Assembly: GCA_037893245.1 (NCBI GenBank)
Contig: JBAIAA010000026.1
Location: 1-64,000 of the forward strand
From: Crossaster papposus
Lineage: Eukaryota > Echinodermata > Asteroidea > Velatida > Solasteridae
Direction: 5' to 3'
Length of the DNA: 64,000 bases
Of the stretch, positions 50,441 to 63,609 are shown in pieces. The notes beneath the pieces were generated by a model. It saw nothing but the letters and a program-made list of their open reading frames with translations. It ran no database searches and was not told the DNA's origin. Made by a program: the position numbers and the translations under genes. The number at the start of each line of letters is the position of its first letter. The stretch's first letter is position 1.

Positions 50441-53400
50441 GTAATATACTTTAATACTTGTACAATTCAAAGTATATTTTTCGTGGAATTTGAACAATAC
50501 AAGGTCTAACTGTAATGACACTGGGGGTTAAAAACTCCCAGTATTCGGGCGTGAATCGCCGAAATATACATGTTGGGGCAGATATTGAACAATTAAATAA
50601 AAACAACTCTGTTCACGGAATTTAAATGTAAGCCTAATGTGACAAACATCTCTAATTACTGCGTCATTACACATGTGAGCATTTTCAATATGTTAACATT
50701 TGTTAAAATCTAATGAACCCAGCAAACAATCAACTTTAACATGGCATATACATTTACCCTTTGTTGTTTATATTAAAGTGTTGTGTCATTGTAATGAACA
50801 AAATTACGTGTAGAAATAATGATGTAAATTATGTGATACATGTATACACATATTTTGTATACGTGATAAGCAACCTGGAATATTGTCGCGCAGCGCAGTG
50901 TCCCTAGATCTATTTTCATCAACTTGGTATCAATCCGTGCGCCAAACATGAAGCTAAATACACAATACATTACATTACAAACTACGTTACAGCGTGAAGC
51001 ATGCATGTTGGTTCCCAATGCCTCACCGTGACGTGTCACAGTGTGAGATACACTGTCTCGGACAGTTTCAATGTTTCAAAGACCTCTTGAAATTAATCCT
51101 TTACTATTTAAAGAGTACTCGAATTTACAACACATCAAATCTTTCGTTAATGTTTTTCAAATTAAAAAACAAATAAAAACCCATCACCGCTGCCAATATA
51201 ATAGCCAATAATTATACACCCTAATAAGTTTTCGCGGTAAATTTCAGCAAATGAGCAGCCAATTAAATGTTTATATTTAATTGGTATTTGTTTTGTTTTG
51301 AACCATTCACGTTTACTATTGTTTGGGTGTTTCTTTGGTTTTTGTATCCTAGTTTCTTATTGTTTATTAATGTTGTCTCGTGTGCCAATATAAAGTGAAC
51401 CGTATTTACGCATTTAGCATTCTACAAGAACAAATTAACAGAGCGGGTTTCTTTTTCTTTCAAAAATTACGGAAATACCTGCCAAAATGACCGAGCATAC
51501 TTGTTGAATTATTAAATAAACTGAATGGTTATTTTGTTAAATCGAATGACACAACAGTACTTTTGTCCAGTTCGTTGGCGCGGTGGTTAATTCGACTGCT
51601 CATTTGCCGATATTGGCCAGGAAAACACATATTGTATTTAAGAATATCCAATGGTACTTATTTCCAAACATACAAACATAATTGCTTCGTAATACTAAAA
51701 ACTAATTCGGTTTACAACCACGATTCAATATTTAAAAAAAACCTTCACCTTTAAAATACACCAGTCAAGTTACACACACTAATACATGTATACTTTTACC
51801 TGTGTATATTCATCATTTTAAAATATTTAATGCAAAATATAAAATGTTACTCTTTTTTTTCCCCAAGGCTCGTTTATACCAATTAGCACCTGCCCTACAC
51901 TGGGTATGTAAATAAAAACTAGTATTTGCTTTTATTACCAATGTTCAACCATTTACCATTCCTTCGTTCTCACATATTGCTTCAAATGCTCACCTAGTTA
52001 CAGTTTCATAAGATGGGACAATACTGAGTTTAAAGTGTATACACGTCGGTGAATAACACAAATCTGATATTGAATTGACATCCCTCGACGCAAATATTCC
52101 ATCTCATGAAACATTTGTCAGCGGTACTCACTGCTAATCAGTTTCCAACCGGCCAGCCGACCCACAGACATATAAACCCATTAACCGCCAGGTCCTATTC
52201 AAAACTACACTATGATTTCGTGATTCGCGCGGCGCCTGACTAAACACCAACTATGGGCAAATTTACCCATCAGTATATTGAATGTGCGCGCACCCCAAGA
52301 GTTCCAGTCAAATAATTATATGAAAGCATTTATCGATTTAAAATGAAAATTACACAATATTTTATCAGAGACCATGTTATAGATTAAGCATATCCAATAT
52401 AGATTAAGCATTGCCCAGTGTGCGCACAGAACGTAAAAACGCGCGGTGCGTTGCATGTCTAATGAAAGATATTGTACACAATTATAATATTGTTATGGAG
52501 GCGCATATAACTCGTCGGTTAACGGTTACGCCCAACCATCCACTGACGCGTCGTTTTGCCCATACTTTGTTTTCCAATCACGGTTTTGTGCACACGACTG
52601 GCGGTCTATGCGTGTATATGTCTGTGAACCGACCCCAGCTAGCTCGGTGATCGAGTGGTAAGATGTCTGCACTAGAAAACAGTGATTTGGGGGAAAGAAT
52701 ACCCCGAGACAACACCGAGAACACAGTGTAAATACACGTCGGTAAAGAGCCAAAACGAATGTACATCCCCCGATTATTATTGTCATGAACCACTCGACTG
52801 TCAGTGCAATCAAACCAAAGTATAAAGCATTTGCTGTCATTTTACTTAGCAAATGCTGAAGAGTAAAACTTAACTTTAATTCTTACAAAATTCAAGCATT
52901 TGTTTTATCTTAATGTTTTTACTTCAAAGTAAATGTGTTGCTGTTTGCGTCCAATACTTCCTAGCATTTGCTATACGGCCTATTGACTCGTGAATCCGCC
53001 AATCACATAGTAATCGGACGGTTTAGAGACAATTGGAGAGGGCAGGATGTGGTGGTACACGGACTAATGGGTTAACCAAAACACGTTTCCTATCAATCCA
53101 AGCATACCATGTGTCCATAAAACCGAAGACCTTTAGAAGTGTGCCACGGAAATATTTTCACTGTCTCGCGATCAAAATGGAACACAGTCGGCAATTAATT
53201 TGTCTGCAAAATCACCAATTGAATTGCGCAACTAGGAAAACCTAAATTGCACCATTCTTTCTTTATCGTGTTTAATATATAATATTCCTGTTGGTCGAAG
53301 TTTGAAACAAACAGTTCTAATAGTCCATGTAACTAATGTCCAGAATAGCCTGTTCATGTATTTATACAATTTACCTTTTGTGTGAAGTTTAATTATCAAG

Positions 53401-53465
53401 TTCTTTTATTAATTGCATTACGCTGAAAACGAGACGAAAGTTGCTATCTGTTCCTAAGTTATAGT
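50441..53465. other. No gene seen
   Basis: AT-rich with scattered repeats. 52630-52690 has a tRNA-like GATCGAGTGGTAAGATGTC (possible pol III A box), and 52829-52980 holds repeated AGCATTTGCT-type motifs in both orientations. No ORF with a recognisable domain. Confidence 0.35.
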
Positions 53466-53840
53466 AGTGATGTGGCCTCGTGGTTTAGAGCATTGAATTT
53501 GTAATCTGTATAAAGCTGCATGTTGTGGGTTCTAAGGTGGCCTGGGACTACGGTGCGTGTGCCCTTGGGCAAGGCACTTTGTCACCCATTGCTTCTCTCC
53601 ACCCAGGAGTAAATAGGCACCTGTGAGGGCAGAGATGGTTATTGTTGTTGATTTAGCTACTTTAATTTGCGCCGAAATGGTAGCATTGAGCTGTGAACTC
53701 CCCACGGAGCTGAGATGGTATTTGGAATGTTTCGTGGGCCTAATGACCGGGGTAATAATGCGACATTTGTCGTAATTCAGCTTCATAGCTGCCAGTAAAG
53801 ATTATTAGCCCCATTATTTGTATTATTATTATTATTTTTG
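53466..53840 (+). mobile_element. tRNA-derived SINE with conserved central domain
   Basis: Head has an A box (TGGCCTCGTGG) and a B-box-like GGGTTCTAAGG. Then comes CCCTTGGGCAAGGCACTTTG and TTCTCTCCACCCAGGAGT, a body I associate with SINEs shared among marine invertebrates. Ends in an ATT microsatellite (about 53818-53840), as do related LINE tails. Confidence 0.7.
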
Positions 53841-55501
53841 TAGTATGATGCGATTCATCCTAATGAGGCAAATCTTATAACATAATGTGCAAATAATCCG
53901 GTTTTCAATTTGCGGAATTCAATCGGTAATTTTGCAGTAAATTTGATGCCACACCAAGTATGCGTCTTTTATGAGACACCCTGGATAATATCAAAACTAA
54001 TAAATCTATCATAATGTAAGCCAATAATAATATACTGATAATTAATAATAACATTGTAATAACTGATTCTAACCGTCTTCAAAAGGCTTGTAAACATTAA
54101 GTCATTGTAACAAAATATATAATTATACTACACCATATACAACCCTGCTTAATATGATTTATTATTAAATAATAGTAATTATTAATTATTATTAATAGTA
54201 ATACGATTATTATAGAGGCAGAATTATTCTGTAATTATAAAAAGTGAGTATGAATACCTGAAGACCAACAAAAAAAAATTAAAATATGGTTTGAAGTCAT
54301 TCAAGCAAGTATGTTTAAACCCGGCTGATGGGCCTGGACACGTTAGTATTGGAGCAGAAGGCGAGGGCATTAACAATGTTCAGGCCCATGAGCCGGTTTT
54401 AAAAATACTTCTTTAAAACTAGCCAACACATTTTTATTCCGATTTATCAATTCCTTTTTGTCAAAAAGTCAAAACAAGGAAAACATGCAAAAATGCCCAA
54501 CGATTTTGTGCAACAATTTTACCTCGTTTTTTGAGAAACAACCCTCCAGTTGTGTATTAATATTGTATGTGCCTCGCGCCCTTCCATTGTGGGGATAGAC
54601 GCGTGTATGGTAGACGCGTGTATGGTAGACGCGTGATATGGCATCGAACATAGAGCTATATTAAATTTAATATAGCTCTATGCATCGGAATTATTACGAA
54701 CTCATTGGTTCTATTGCGCATGCTGTGGAAGGTTTTAACCAAAGAAAAGGACGATGGAGCGGAATTCATAGGAGTCAAAATTTAACGTGACACCTAAAAG
54801 CGTTTAAAACTGGCTTGGCCCGGCATGTTTTATAGGCCGTTTAAACGTACCCGCGTGTCGGGCTTTCGACCAATAGCAATGGAGAAACTGTTTCTGGTAT
54901 TTATGAATGAAAGTCAAATAGGGAAATTACAAAATAGGCATACTAAGAAAACAGGGTCGTTAGAATAACCTACTCCATAACCTAAATTTACAAAACGCTA
55001 CAAAATACAAAGGTATGAATACCGAGCGAATCATACATGTTAAGCCGTGTAACTGTTCAGTAACAAATATCTTTTTTTTTGTTCCCCATTTATTAGCAAA
55101 TTAACAAAATCCAAATGGATTGTATAATGTCTACATTATATGCACGTGTTTCAAGTTAGAAGGAACCCTTCACCATCTAAAGCGAATATAACATACCTTA
55201 TGCTGTTAAGTAATTAAGTATTTAACGTATCTGACCTGAATCTACGTATTGATTCGGACACAAAAGCACGTTGATAATATTGTTAAACTAACTCGGAGTT
55301 GGACGTGATTTGCAATCAGAGTCTTCTGTACACTTGTATGCAAGTCAATGGTAGCTGTGTGTACATACTCATTACTTCTAGTTGAAGTACTCCGCCAAGT
55401 CCAACGTACCTAATTCTTATTCTTACATTGTAAAAACTACAGCAGTAAATCTAATACTATAGGTGTCTACATACGACACCCTGTTTCTAAATTCGGTACC
55501 C
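53841..55501. other. No gene; small repeats
   Basis: 54596-54640: three copies of GTATGGTAGACGCGT (15 bp). 54648-54683: a 34-36-base perfect palindrome centred on ATTAAATTTAAT (CATAGAGCTATATT and complement). The rest is AT-rich. Confidence 0.55.
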
Positions 55502-56059
55502 TACGGAAGCCCGTTAGGGCCAGGTACCTCTTTCTCTTTCACAGAGGTTCGTTTCTCTTTCACAGAGGTTCGTTTCTCTTTCGCGGTGGTGCGTTTCTCT
55601 TTCAGAACGTGTGTCTCTCTCTTTCAAGGGGCAAGTCCATTTTTCACAGGGGTGCATTTATCATGTATTGCGATTAAGTCGCGGCCGCGAGTTAGTATGT
55701 CGCGGCCGCGACTTATTATGTCGCGGCCGCGACTTAATTATGTCGCGGCCGCGACTCCCCAACTCGCGGCCGCGACTTAATTATGTCGCGGCCGCGACTT
55801 AATTATGTCGCGGCCGCGAGTTGGGGAGTCGCGGCCGCGACATACTAACTCGCGGCCGCGACTTAATCGCAATACATGATAAATGCACCCCTGTGAAAAA
55901 TGGACTTGCCCCTTGAAAGAGAGAGACACACGTTCTGAAAGAGAAACGCACCACCGCGAAAGAGAAACGAACCTCTGTGAAAGAGAAACGAACCTCTGTG
56001 AAAGAGAAACGAACCTCTGTGAAAGAGAAAGAGGTACCTGGCCCTAACGGGCTTCCGTA
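55502..56059. mobile_element. 558-bp foldback palindrome with nine NotI sites
   Basis: Almost the whole element is one palindrome. Arms run TACGGAAGCCCGTTAGGGCC, then AGAGGTTCGTTTCTCTTTC repeats (one copy more on the right), then TTCACAGGGGTGCATTTATC. The centre, 55678-55864, has nine TCGCGGCCGCGA units, each itself palindromic, separated by CTTAATTATG or similar. GTACCC flanks both ends (55496-55501 and 56060-56065), a 6-bp duplication. Non-coding. Confidence 0.92.
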
Positions 56060-56499
56060 GTACCCCGTATGGTGGTAAACGTTACTGGTGTAATCCTACA
56101 CCCACATGGTGGTATATTAACACCGTAGTGTTTGAGGTGTATTAAATGTACCGCATAATTAGATTACTTTACTTGTTTACTTAGGGACTTCCTTATTGGC
56201 TATGTCTGGTTTCCTACCAGAAATCTACACAATAAATGCAAATGAGTTGCTTAGTTATTTGTGCCCGATATCCGTGTGCCAGTTTCTTTTAACTTGGCAG
56301 GAATGTGACGTACGATTTTGGTTGCGCAACAGAGAGCAAAAGATGTAGATTTTCATACAACCTAAAACCCCGGTCAAATTCGCCCCGGTATCTGGGTTAT
56401 ATTAAGCCTAATCACACTGTTAAAACAAGTGATCCTCGGATTGCGAGTGTCGCCTTTTTCCGAGGTCGATCATTATTATTATGTTTTGTGTTCCGAGGT

Positions 56500-56640
56500 G
56501 GTAGTTTAAAGATTTCATGGCCAAACCTGTATCTGTACATCAACTTCAGATACTCACTCGAAGTCTGTAACTGTCAAGCGGGCGGAATTCGCTGTCCGTA
56601 TAGACAAACACGTTTGGCCCATAATTCTTTAAACTACCAT
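56500..56640. repeat. Short TIR sequence
   Basis: GGTAGTTTAAAGATTTCATGG at left and its near complement (AATTCTTTAAACTACC) at right, about 140 bp, possible small MITE. Confidence 0.45.
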
Positions 56641-56875
56641 ATCTCAGAGAAAAATTACGCATTTACATTCAGTTTTCTTCACTTATGTTTAAAGATCACC
56701 ATTTTAGTAACATTAAGTTCAATTCCTGAAATATTCGTTAAAAGTAGCTGAAAATTGCTGTCAATTTTTGATTTTGTTTGTTACCACCCTGTTGTGCTTT
56801 AATTCCCTGATTTGAAATGTCATAGACCGAGTGTACTGTAGAGTGATTACGTTGTACACGATAACTTTGAACAAA

Positions 56876-57151
56876 ATAAACATTTTAGATAATTTATGTT
56901 GGTACCCCAATGAGCCAAGTACCAACATTTCACCAGGGCTTTGGAATTTAATCACGAGAAAGTCATTTTGGTCTTGTTCCCTAAATGTATTTTATAAATT
57001 GTTAAACATTTTAGATAACTTATGTTGGTACCCCATTGAGCCAAGTACCAACATTTCATGCTGATCGGCAGCAGCGTTCCAGGGCTTTTGAATTTATTCA
57101 CGAGAAAGTCATTTTGGTCTTGTTCCCTAAATGTATTTTATAAATTGTTAA
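56876..57151 (+). repeat. Tandem duplication, two units of about 130-145 bp
   Basis: AACATTTTAGATAATTTATG through TTTTATAAATTGTTAA occurs twice in a row; the second copy has about 18 extra bases (GCTGATCGGCAGCAGCG). Each copy contains the palindromic core TGTTGGTACCCCA...GTACCAACA. Confidence 0.85.
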
Positions 57152-58384
57152 CTGTTGAATGGGATGGTGCCAGACTATTTTATTTAAATGTGGCTAAAGC
57201 TATTGACTCAATAGTTTTAGCCACATTTGAAAAAAATGAAAGTGAGATGAGAATGCAAAACAAATGCCTGAGAGGTACGTAATTTTAAATGATTCACTAG
57301 AGAAGACTGGTATTAATTTATAATTACCTTTAGGTCATTGCTTTCATTTCTATTCGAAAGTTCAAAAAAATGAAAATGTTTACCTCACTTTCAATCTAAT
57401 ATTGCCGACTCGTGAATAAAGCCGATAGACGATGTGCCCTCTGACGTCACGTGTTTGTATTATGTTCTGCATACAATTGTGATTAGGAGTGACGTCGCAG
57501 GTCAGATCACTTTTGAAATATGCGACCTTTTATGTCACTTCTTAACAAATTATTTTAAGGAAAAACGTGAAGCGAGCGCATACCATACGGCGGTGTACGT
57601 GTAAACAAAGGGCACACAATCTATTACAAGAAGTTCCATATATCAGTCGGGTGCAATTCCAAATATGGTATCCTATTACATATTCATGAATCCTGTCACA
57701 TGGTACCATACCACCAATCAGTGACAGCAAAATGTGACCAGAGGTCGAGTGCGGTTGTTTGTGCACACACTTCATTACTGGAGTAATATGTAGCATGCAC
57801 GTGATGTTATTTCTAAGCGCGCTGATTGGATAAACGACGTCTTCATGAATAATGAACAATGAAATACTATATTTGGAATTACACCGGACTGTATAGGGGG
57901 GACACTGTGCGCCCTCTCCCGTCCTGATAAGGTCAACAATGAAATACAATCCAATTACTACTAATAACAAAGTTCTCGCTGCCGGCCAACATGCGCAGTT
58001 TGTCTGCGTCTGGCAGTTTTAGTAGTAAAATGCGTCGTCATATCGTTCCTGATCCATTCTGCGCATCTGTAAAATGAAATCAAAATACAACAGGCAATAA
58101 TTTACAAAAACCTTTTGAGGTAACTAGTAGTGGCAGCGGCGCGTGTGAATTGAAACCAGGTCTAGCCTTTTTGATTTATGTAGAACAGTCGTCTGAACCT
58201 TTGCAGTGTTATGCAAATAATCAATGTTTATGGGTGCAATAGAAAGAATGATTTTATTTTGTGAAAGGTTGAATGAAACAGTCAATCTTTCACCTCACGA
58301 ATTATAAAAAAAAAGTTTTATACAACACCTAAATGCATATAGATCCGTCATTTCATATTTTATGAAAATAATAATAAGGCTTAA
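57152..58384. other. No gene; two small inverted repeats
   Basis: AAATGTGGCTAAA and its complement at 57187-57230; GGTGCAATTCCAAATATGGT at 57649 mirrored near 57862-57886, likely the ends of a MITE of about 240 bp. No gene. Confidence 0.5.
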
Positions 58385-58698
58385 ATGTATATACACCATT
58401 TGGTAATTGCTTGAATTTTCAGGAATGGGTGGATTTGGGGGTTGTATTTTATAGTGCATATCGTTTAACTGACCTGTCCGAAGTTTTACAATTGTAGATG
58501 CCAAGAAAAACAAAACAAAAAAAGGCGTTCATTTGTAATGTTATTTTTCGCGATTAAGGAAAGCAATGATAGGATAGCTAGCGCAATTATTTTGCTGAAT
58601 GCCTAGAATGATTACTTCTTTCAAATGAGTAAGATATTTCTTATTAATGAAGTCGTAACAAAGGTCGATGTCTGCAAATGGTGTATATGACATTCTAC
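58385..58698. mobile_element. TTAA-target MITE, copy 5
   Basis: Left TTAA at 58381-58384, then ATGTATATACACCATTTGG; contains GGTAATTGCTTGAATTTTCA, TATCGTTTAACTGACCTGTC and GAGTAAGATATTTCTTA in the same order as copy 1 (reverse). The right tip (GGTGTATATGACATTCTA) has lost TTAA. Confidence 0.75.
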
Positions 58699-60280
58699 AT
58701 CAATGTTACTTCACACAGTATCAGTATACAGTTGGTCCTGTACATGTAACGTAACGCTGTAATCTATTAGCAAAGTGCATACCCCACGATTGATATCGGA
58801 GCGTGTGTGCAATAGAGCAAAACAAATGAAACCAAATTGCACGACATTGGACGTAAATTATACAATGCGATATAAATTATTCAACGATCGAATTGCACCA
58901 TTAAAATGAACTGACAAATTTGTTGAACGCGTGCGGTCAACAAATTACATCTTGGAAATAATGTATTGCGTGTTTTTAGGCGACTAAAATGAGGTTGTGA
59001 CTTGACAAGTTATTGCATGGGAACTATTAATAGGTTGATCTCAGATTAAACGGATTAGGCGATGTCGTTCCAACCTACAGACCTGTCATTCGAAGCAGTG
59101 TTAATTCACACTGCTCACTGATCGAGGGTAATCGCAACAGTCTAGGTTATTCAGCCACACTTTAATATAGCACTACAGTAAGTTTTCAGCTCACAAAGAA
59201 GTATCTATTGCACGTAGTAGTTTCTGGCCAATAAGCAAAAACAAACCTTACCAGGGCGATTCCAGGGATGATGTATGGTAAGGAGAAATTGGGGTTGCGA
59301 TCTCGGTAATTTGGCCGATATGGGCGGTCGTCATTCTTAAAAAAAGAAGAAGAGAGAAGACACCAATTCGTCACCGTTTTTGCAAAGAGAGAAAAGTCTG
59401 TCTGCGGAGTAACTTAAACAAAACCATGTTTTGAGAAAATCGAATTTAAAGTTGGTATATTTTAGCATCGTACATTTCGCTGTAATGTTGGCCTAACTAG
59501 TGAAACTATACCAAAGAACACATCGTAAATGCCCTAAAACCCCACAAAATAACATTCACATGAATTCATTAAAACCATTTAATTAGTTGTGAAGCATTTC
59601 ATCACTTTGTGAAAACGCTAAAATGCGTTTGGCAGCAGTCTTGTCCGGGCAAAATGACTTCAGCCTCTTCGTGATAAACGTTACGCGCAAAGTACATGTA
59701 CTGTCCGCTATATGGTGTAATAGGGCAAAATGCATTTTTGCCTGTTCATGAAAACGGTAAATGTAGTTTTGCCCACCGCGCGCGCGCTCAAATGCATTAT
59801 TTTAACCTCTTCGTGAAAACTTTACGCACAATGTACACGCCATGATATATAGAGTGAGTTGAACCTGGTCGAGGTACGCGGTACCTTGTGAGGATTACCC
59901 TGGGCATATTTAATTACCTAATTGTTAAGTGTTTATTTAACTTTGCTTTACTCTGTACTTGTTACACTATTGCATAAGAATTATTAGGACCAACTGAGTA
60001 GTGCTCCGTTTACATTATACTAATCACTCAATCAGAAAACAGTGGTATATTTCCACCAAACAAACTGCCCCTATAGGCTAAGTCCGCCGTTCGTTAATTG
60101 CCCCCTTCCCCCAACCTTGCGTCTTGACAGGCGCTCATCCTTGCGCGAGGCTACTACATATTTATGTGTGGGATAATAGGTGTTGGTAGGAGTCCTGGGA
60201 TAAATAAGACCAATTCCCTTTAAAAAACAATAGCTGCATATAAAGCTAAACCAAGACAACCTGTAGTATTTATTGTATGG
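58699..60280. other. No gene seen
   Basis: AT-rich. Between 59600 and 59830 the motif CCTCTTCGTGA(T/A)AA and GGGCAAAATGCATTTT-type sequences recur, a weak dispersed repeat. No gene. Confidence 0.35.
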
Positions 60281-60681
60281 TTCAGTTCAGTTCAGTTCAG
60301 TTCAGTTTATTTTCCACAGTACCAATAACATAGAAAAACATTTAGATTAAAGGTATAGATAAGGCAAAACATAAGTACATTGTTAAAAAGATGGATGATA
60401 CTGCGGAGGAGCCCATAAAGAAGCAAAGCTTGTAAGGAATGGGCTCCTGAAAGCATGTATGTACATTGAGCCGAGTAGATGTGGGTTTGTTGACTAGGAA
60501 ACAAGTGTACAAGAAATCGCATACTCGTAATTGATCCCCAGAATATGGGTTCAATGTACATGCTGCTAACAATGGACATATTAACACAAAAAGTGACAAA
60601 TAACAACGGACATAAACAGTATACTACGACAGGTCAGCAATGGAGGTACAATGTGCATGATAAATTAAATAAATCATCAAA

Positions 60682-60960
60682 TTAATAGTAGGATTTCAAC
60701 AAAGTAGACTTATGTACATGTTTAAAAACGGGAAGATTTTTCGAAGTTTTAAGTTGTTCATTTAACGAATTCCAAAGCTTGGGTCCCTCATATTTGACTG
60801 TTTTGTGCGTAAGAGAAGTACGAGCATATGACACGTGAAAATTGGCGGCTTGGCGAGTAAAATGAGAATGAATGTCACGGTTGTGGGTAAATATATTTGT
60901 GATTGAAGATGGTAAAGTATTATGGGTAGATTGATACATGAGAGACCCAACCTGATAGTA
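60682..60960 (-). CDS. LINE-C C-terminal segment in shifted frame
   Basis: MYQSTHNTLPSSITNIF then HSHFTRQAANFHVSYARTSL, VKYEGPKLWNSLNEQLKTS and FKHVHKSTLLKSYY, the usual end of CR1/L2 ORF2 proteins (compare WNNLPEQLR in LINE-A). It belongs to the preceding ORF but lies one frame away. Confidence 0.85.
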   Translation of the reverse strand, partial: YYQVGSLMYQSTHNTLPSSITNIFTHNRDIHSHFTRQAANFHVSYARTSLTHKTVKYEGPKLWNSLNEQLKTSKNLPVFKHVHKSTLLKSYY

Positions 60961-63609
60961 TACATATCTTTAACTTTAAGTGTTTTATGTTTACAAAAGA
61001 AGGGATTTGTATGTGAATTAAAGTCAGCAAAATTAATAGTGCGTAATGCCCGCTTTTGTAGAAGTAACAGCCTGTTCAATTTAGTAGTTGAACTGTTTCC
61101 CCAAGCAAGTATTCCATAGTTAAGATATGATAAAATTAATGAATTATAAAGAGAATCTAGAACACTAGTAGGAACAAAGTTTTTTATCTTATTAATCACA
61201 CCAATATTTCTAGATATTATTTTGCATAAATGGTCAATATGATTATTCCATTTTAATCCAGAGTCGATAAGCAAACCCAAAAATTTACAGCAATCCGTTT
61301 TTTGGATAACAAAGTTGTGAATTTTTACTTCACAAGGAATTTCAGTGGCAGAATTGCTGAACAACATGAAGTTGGTTTTTGTAATATTTAGAGATAGCTT
61401 ATTGACATTAAACCAATTAGCAACAGATTTGAGTTCAATATTGACCTTATTGATAAGATAAGTAAGGTTACTATGAGAACAGAATATGTTTGAGTCATCG
61501 GCAAACAATATAAAAGAGAGTTCCTCAGAGGATTTGATAAAATCATTAATGTATATTAAAAAAAGCAAGGGTCCCAATATGGATCCTTGAGGTACACCAT
61601 GTGAAAGGTTTCTAGAGTTTGAATTAATACCATTAATAGATACATACTGGGATCTGTTAGAGAGGTAACTCCTAAACCACTGAAGAGAAATTCCTCGAAT
61701 ACCATAATACGAAAGCTTATACAATAAAATATCGTGGTCAATTGTATCGAACGCCTTTGAGAGGTCAAGAAATATCCCCAGTGTGTGCTCAGAGTCATCA
61801 ATTGCTTCAGAAACCTTATCAATAAAATCTAAAAGGGCATGAGAAGTTGAATGTTTACTACGGAATCCATATTGGGATTTAGACAAAATATTAAATTTAT
61901 CAAAAAATTTAATAATACGTGCATATACACATTTTTCTAAAATCTTAGAAAAACATGAAAGTAATGATATAGGTCTATAATTATTGACACTGTTGGGATC
62001 GCCTTTTTTATAAACTGGAATAACTTTAGCAATTTTCAATTGAGATGGTACAACACCAGTCATAAAGGAAGCATTTATTATATGTGTAAGTGGTTCGCAT
62101 ATGGCTAAAATAGAATTTGTAATAGTAATCATGCTAATTGAATCGTGACCAGAGCTCTTTTTATTTTGTAGGTTATTAACTATGTCAATAACTTCATATT
62201 TATTTACTGGGGTTAGAAATAATGATTTATTATTTGGATTAGACAGGTACTCTGTAAAGCCAGGGGAAGATTGACAAGGTAAGATTTTACTAGCAAGATT
62301 TGGACCGATATTGGTAAAATAATCATTGAAACAATCAGCAATTTCATTAGGATTCAAAATTATATTTAAAATACAGTTAATTACTTTCCAAGTGTTCCGA
62401 ATACTGTTTTTTTCCTTTTCAAATTGTTGGGCATAATACATTTTTTTAGAAGCACGCAAAAGGCTAGTAAGTTTGTTTTTGTATTGAGTATACTTATTTT
62501 TGCGTAGGGTTGTAGGATTAGACAAATATTGACGATAGAGTTTATTTTTCTTATTAATTGATTTAATAAGTGCAGAAGTTATCCATGGAATATTTGATGA
62601 TTTTGTACGACTGCTATTGCATTTTTGAGATTTGAGTGGAATGTCTTTATCATAAAAATAGTTAAATCTATCCATAAAGGTATTAAATGCAACTTCTGGA
62701 TTATCGCAGCAGAAAACATCATCCCAATTAAGACTAAGTAGGTCCTCGTTAAATCTTTGAAGATTGAATTTAGAGAAATTACGATTAGGAAATGGATTGT
62801 GATTAATGTTATTGGAATCATTCGAGTTTGGGGACTGAATGTACATAAAAATTGGCAAGTGATCAGTAATATCAGACAATAAGATGCCAGATTTGGGACA
62901 GGGTAATATATTACAAAATATATTGTCTATAAGGGTGGTGGAGGTATCAGTAATACGGGTAGGTTTATCAATTAATGGGAGAAAAGAAAGGGTCGTTAAT
63001 AAATCAATGAAGGACTGGGAATTAGAATTTGAATGATTGAGCAAGTTGATGTTAAAATCGCCAGTGATAATACAAGTTTTTTTTATGTGGGAACATACAT
63101 GTTGAAAAGTGGCCATAAACTCATCATGAACAATGGAAGGTGCTTTGTATACAACACCTACAATGATATTTTTAGATTTTGGATTAGAAATTTCAACAAA
63201 TAAAGATTCCAATGTGTCATTAGAAATATTTAGTTCCTCTCTAGCAATAACATTCAATTCAGTGGAGATATAAAGGGCAACCCCACCCCCAACTTTAGTG
63301 CCGTGTCTATTGTTCACAATCAGCTCATACCCAGGCAAGGAATAATAACTATGGGGAACAGTTTTTAACCAAGTTTCAGAAAGTGCAATAATAGAGAATT
63401 TATGTTTTATTGAATTCAGAAGAATTTTCAGGTTTTCAAAATTTTTGTTGAGACTCCGAATGTTAATATGTAATACGGAAACATCCAGATCATTCGTCAT
63501 CTTAGGAAACTGTTCAATAGAGTAGTAATTAGAATTATTTGATAAACTAAACAGATTGTTGGTGTTAATGTCATCTTCATCAATTAAACGATTAGGGGCA
63601 GCAATATTT
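60762..63609 (-). CDS. LINE-C endonuclease and reverse transcriptase
   Basis: The frame opens at 63609 after a stop; the first ATG is at 63500 (MTNDLDVSVLHINIRSLNKN). APE-type endonuclease: IIALSETWLK, GGGVALYI, CIITGDFNINLL, DITDHLPIFM. RT: KKSSGHDSISM, NYRPISLLSCFSKILEK, FLDLSKAFDTIDHD, GVPQGSILGPLLF, catalytic FILFADDS (FADD at 61494-61505), FLGLLIDSGLKW, SYLNYGILAWG. Over 900 codons without a stop, which suggests recent activity. Near 60962 a single base change in length moves the C-terminus into another frame (next entry). Confidence 0.93.

Larger units (their letters stand above)
60281..63609 (-). mobile_element. LINE-C, nearly full-length CR1/L2-like non-LTR retrotransposon
   Basis: Minus-strand element with a pentameric tail (CTGAA)n at 60281-60306, a 3' UTR at 60307-60681 and one long ORF. 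No ORF1 is seen; upstream sequence to 64000 has no clear coding. The type of 3' tail (short tandem repeat rather than poly-A) fits CR1/L2-group elements. Confidence 0.88.

Noticed and set aside
52630-52700. Possible tRNA gene
   Set aside because: An A-box-like stretch is present but no acceptor stem, anticodon arm or B box could be paired.
55678-55864. CRISPR-like regular repeats
   Set aside because: Spacers are short and repeated, units are palindromic restriction-like motifs within a larger palindrome, and this is an animal genome.
56305-56751. 148-residue plus-strand ORF
   Set aside because: Overlaps a TIR sequence and shows no known motif; likely chance.
57542-57970. 142-residue minus-strand ORF
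   Set aside because: Covers the two arms of a small inverted repeat, has no recognisable domain and no splice or codon support.
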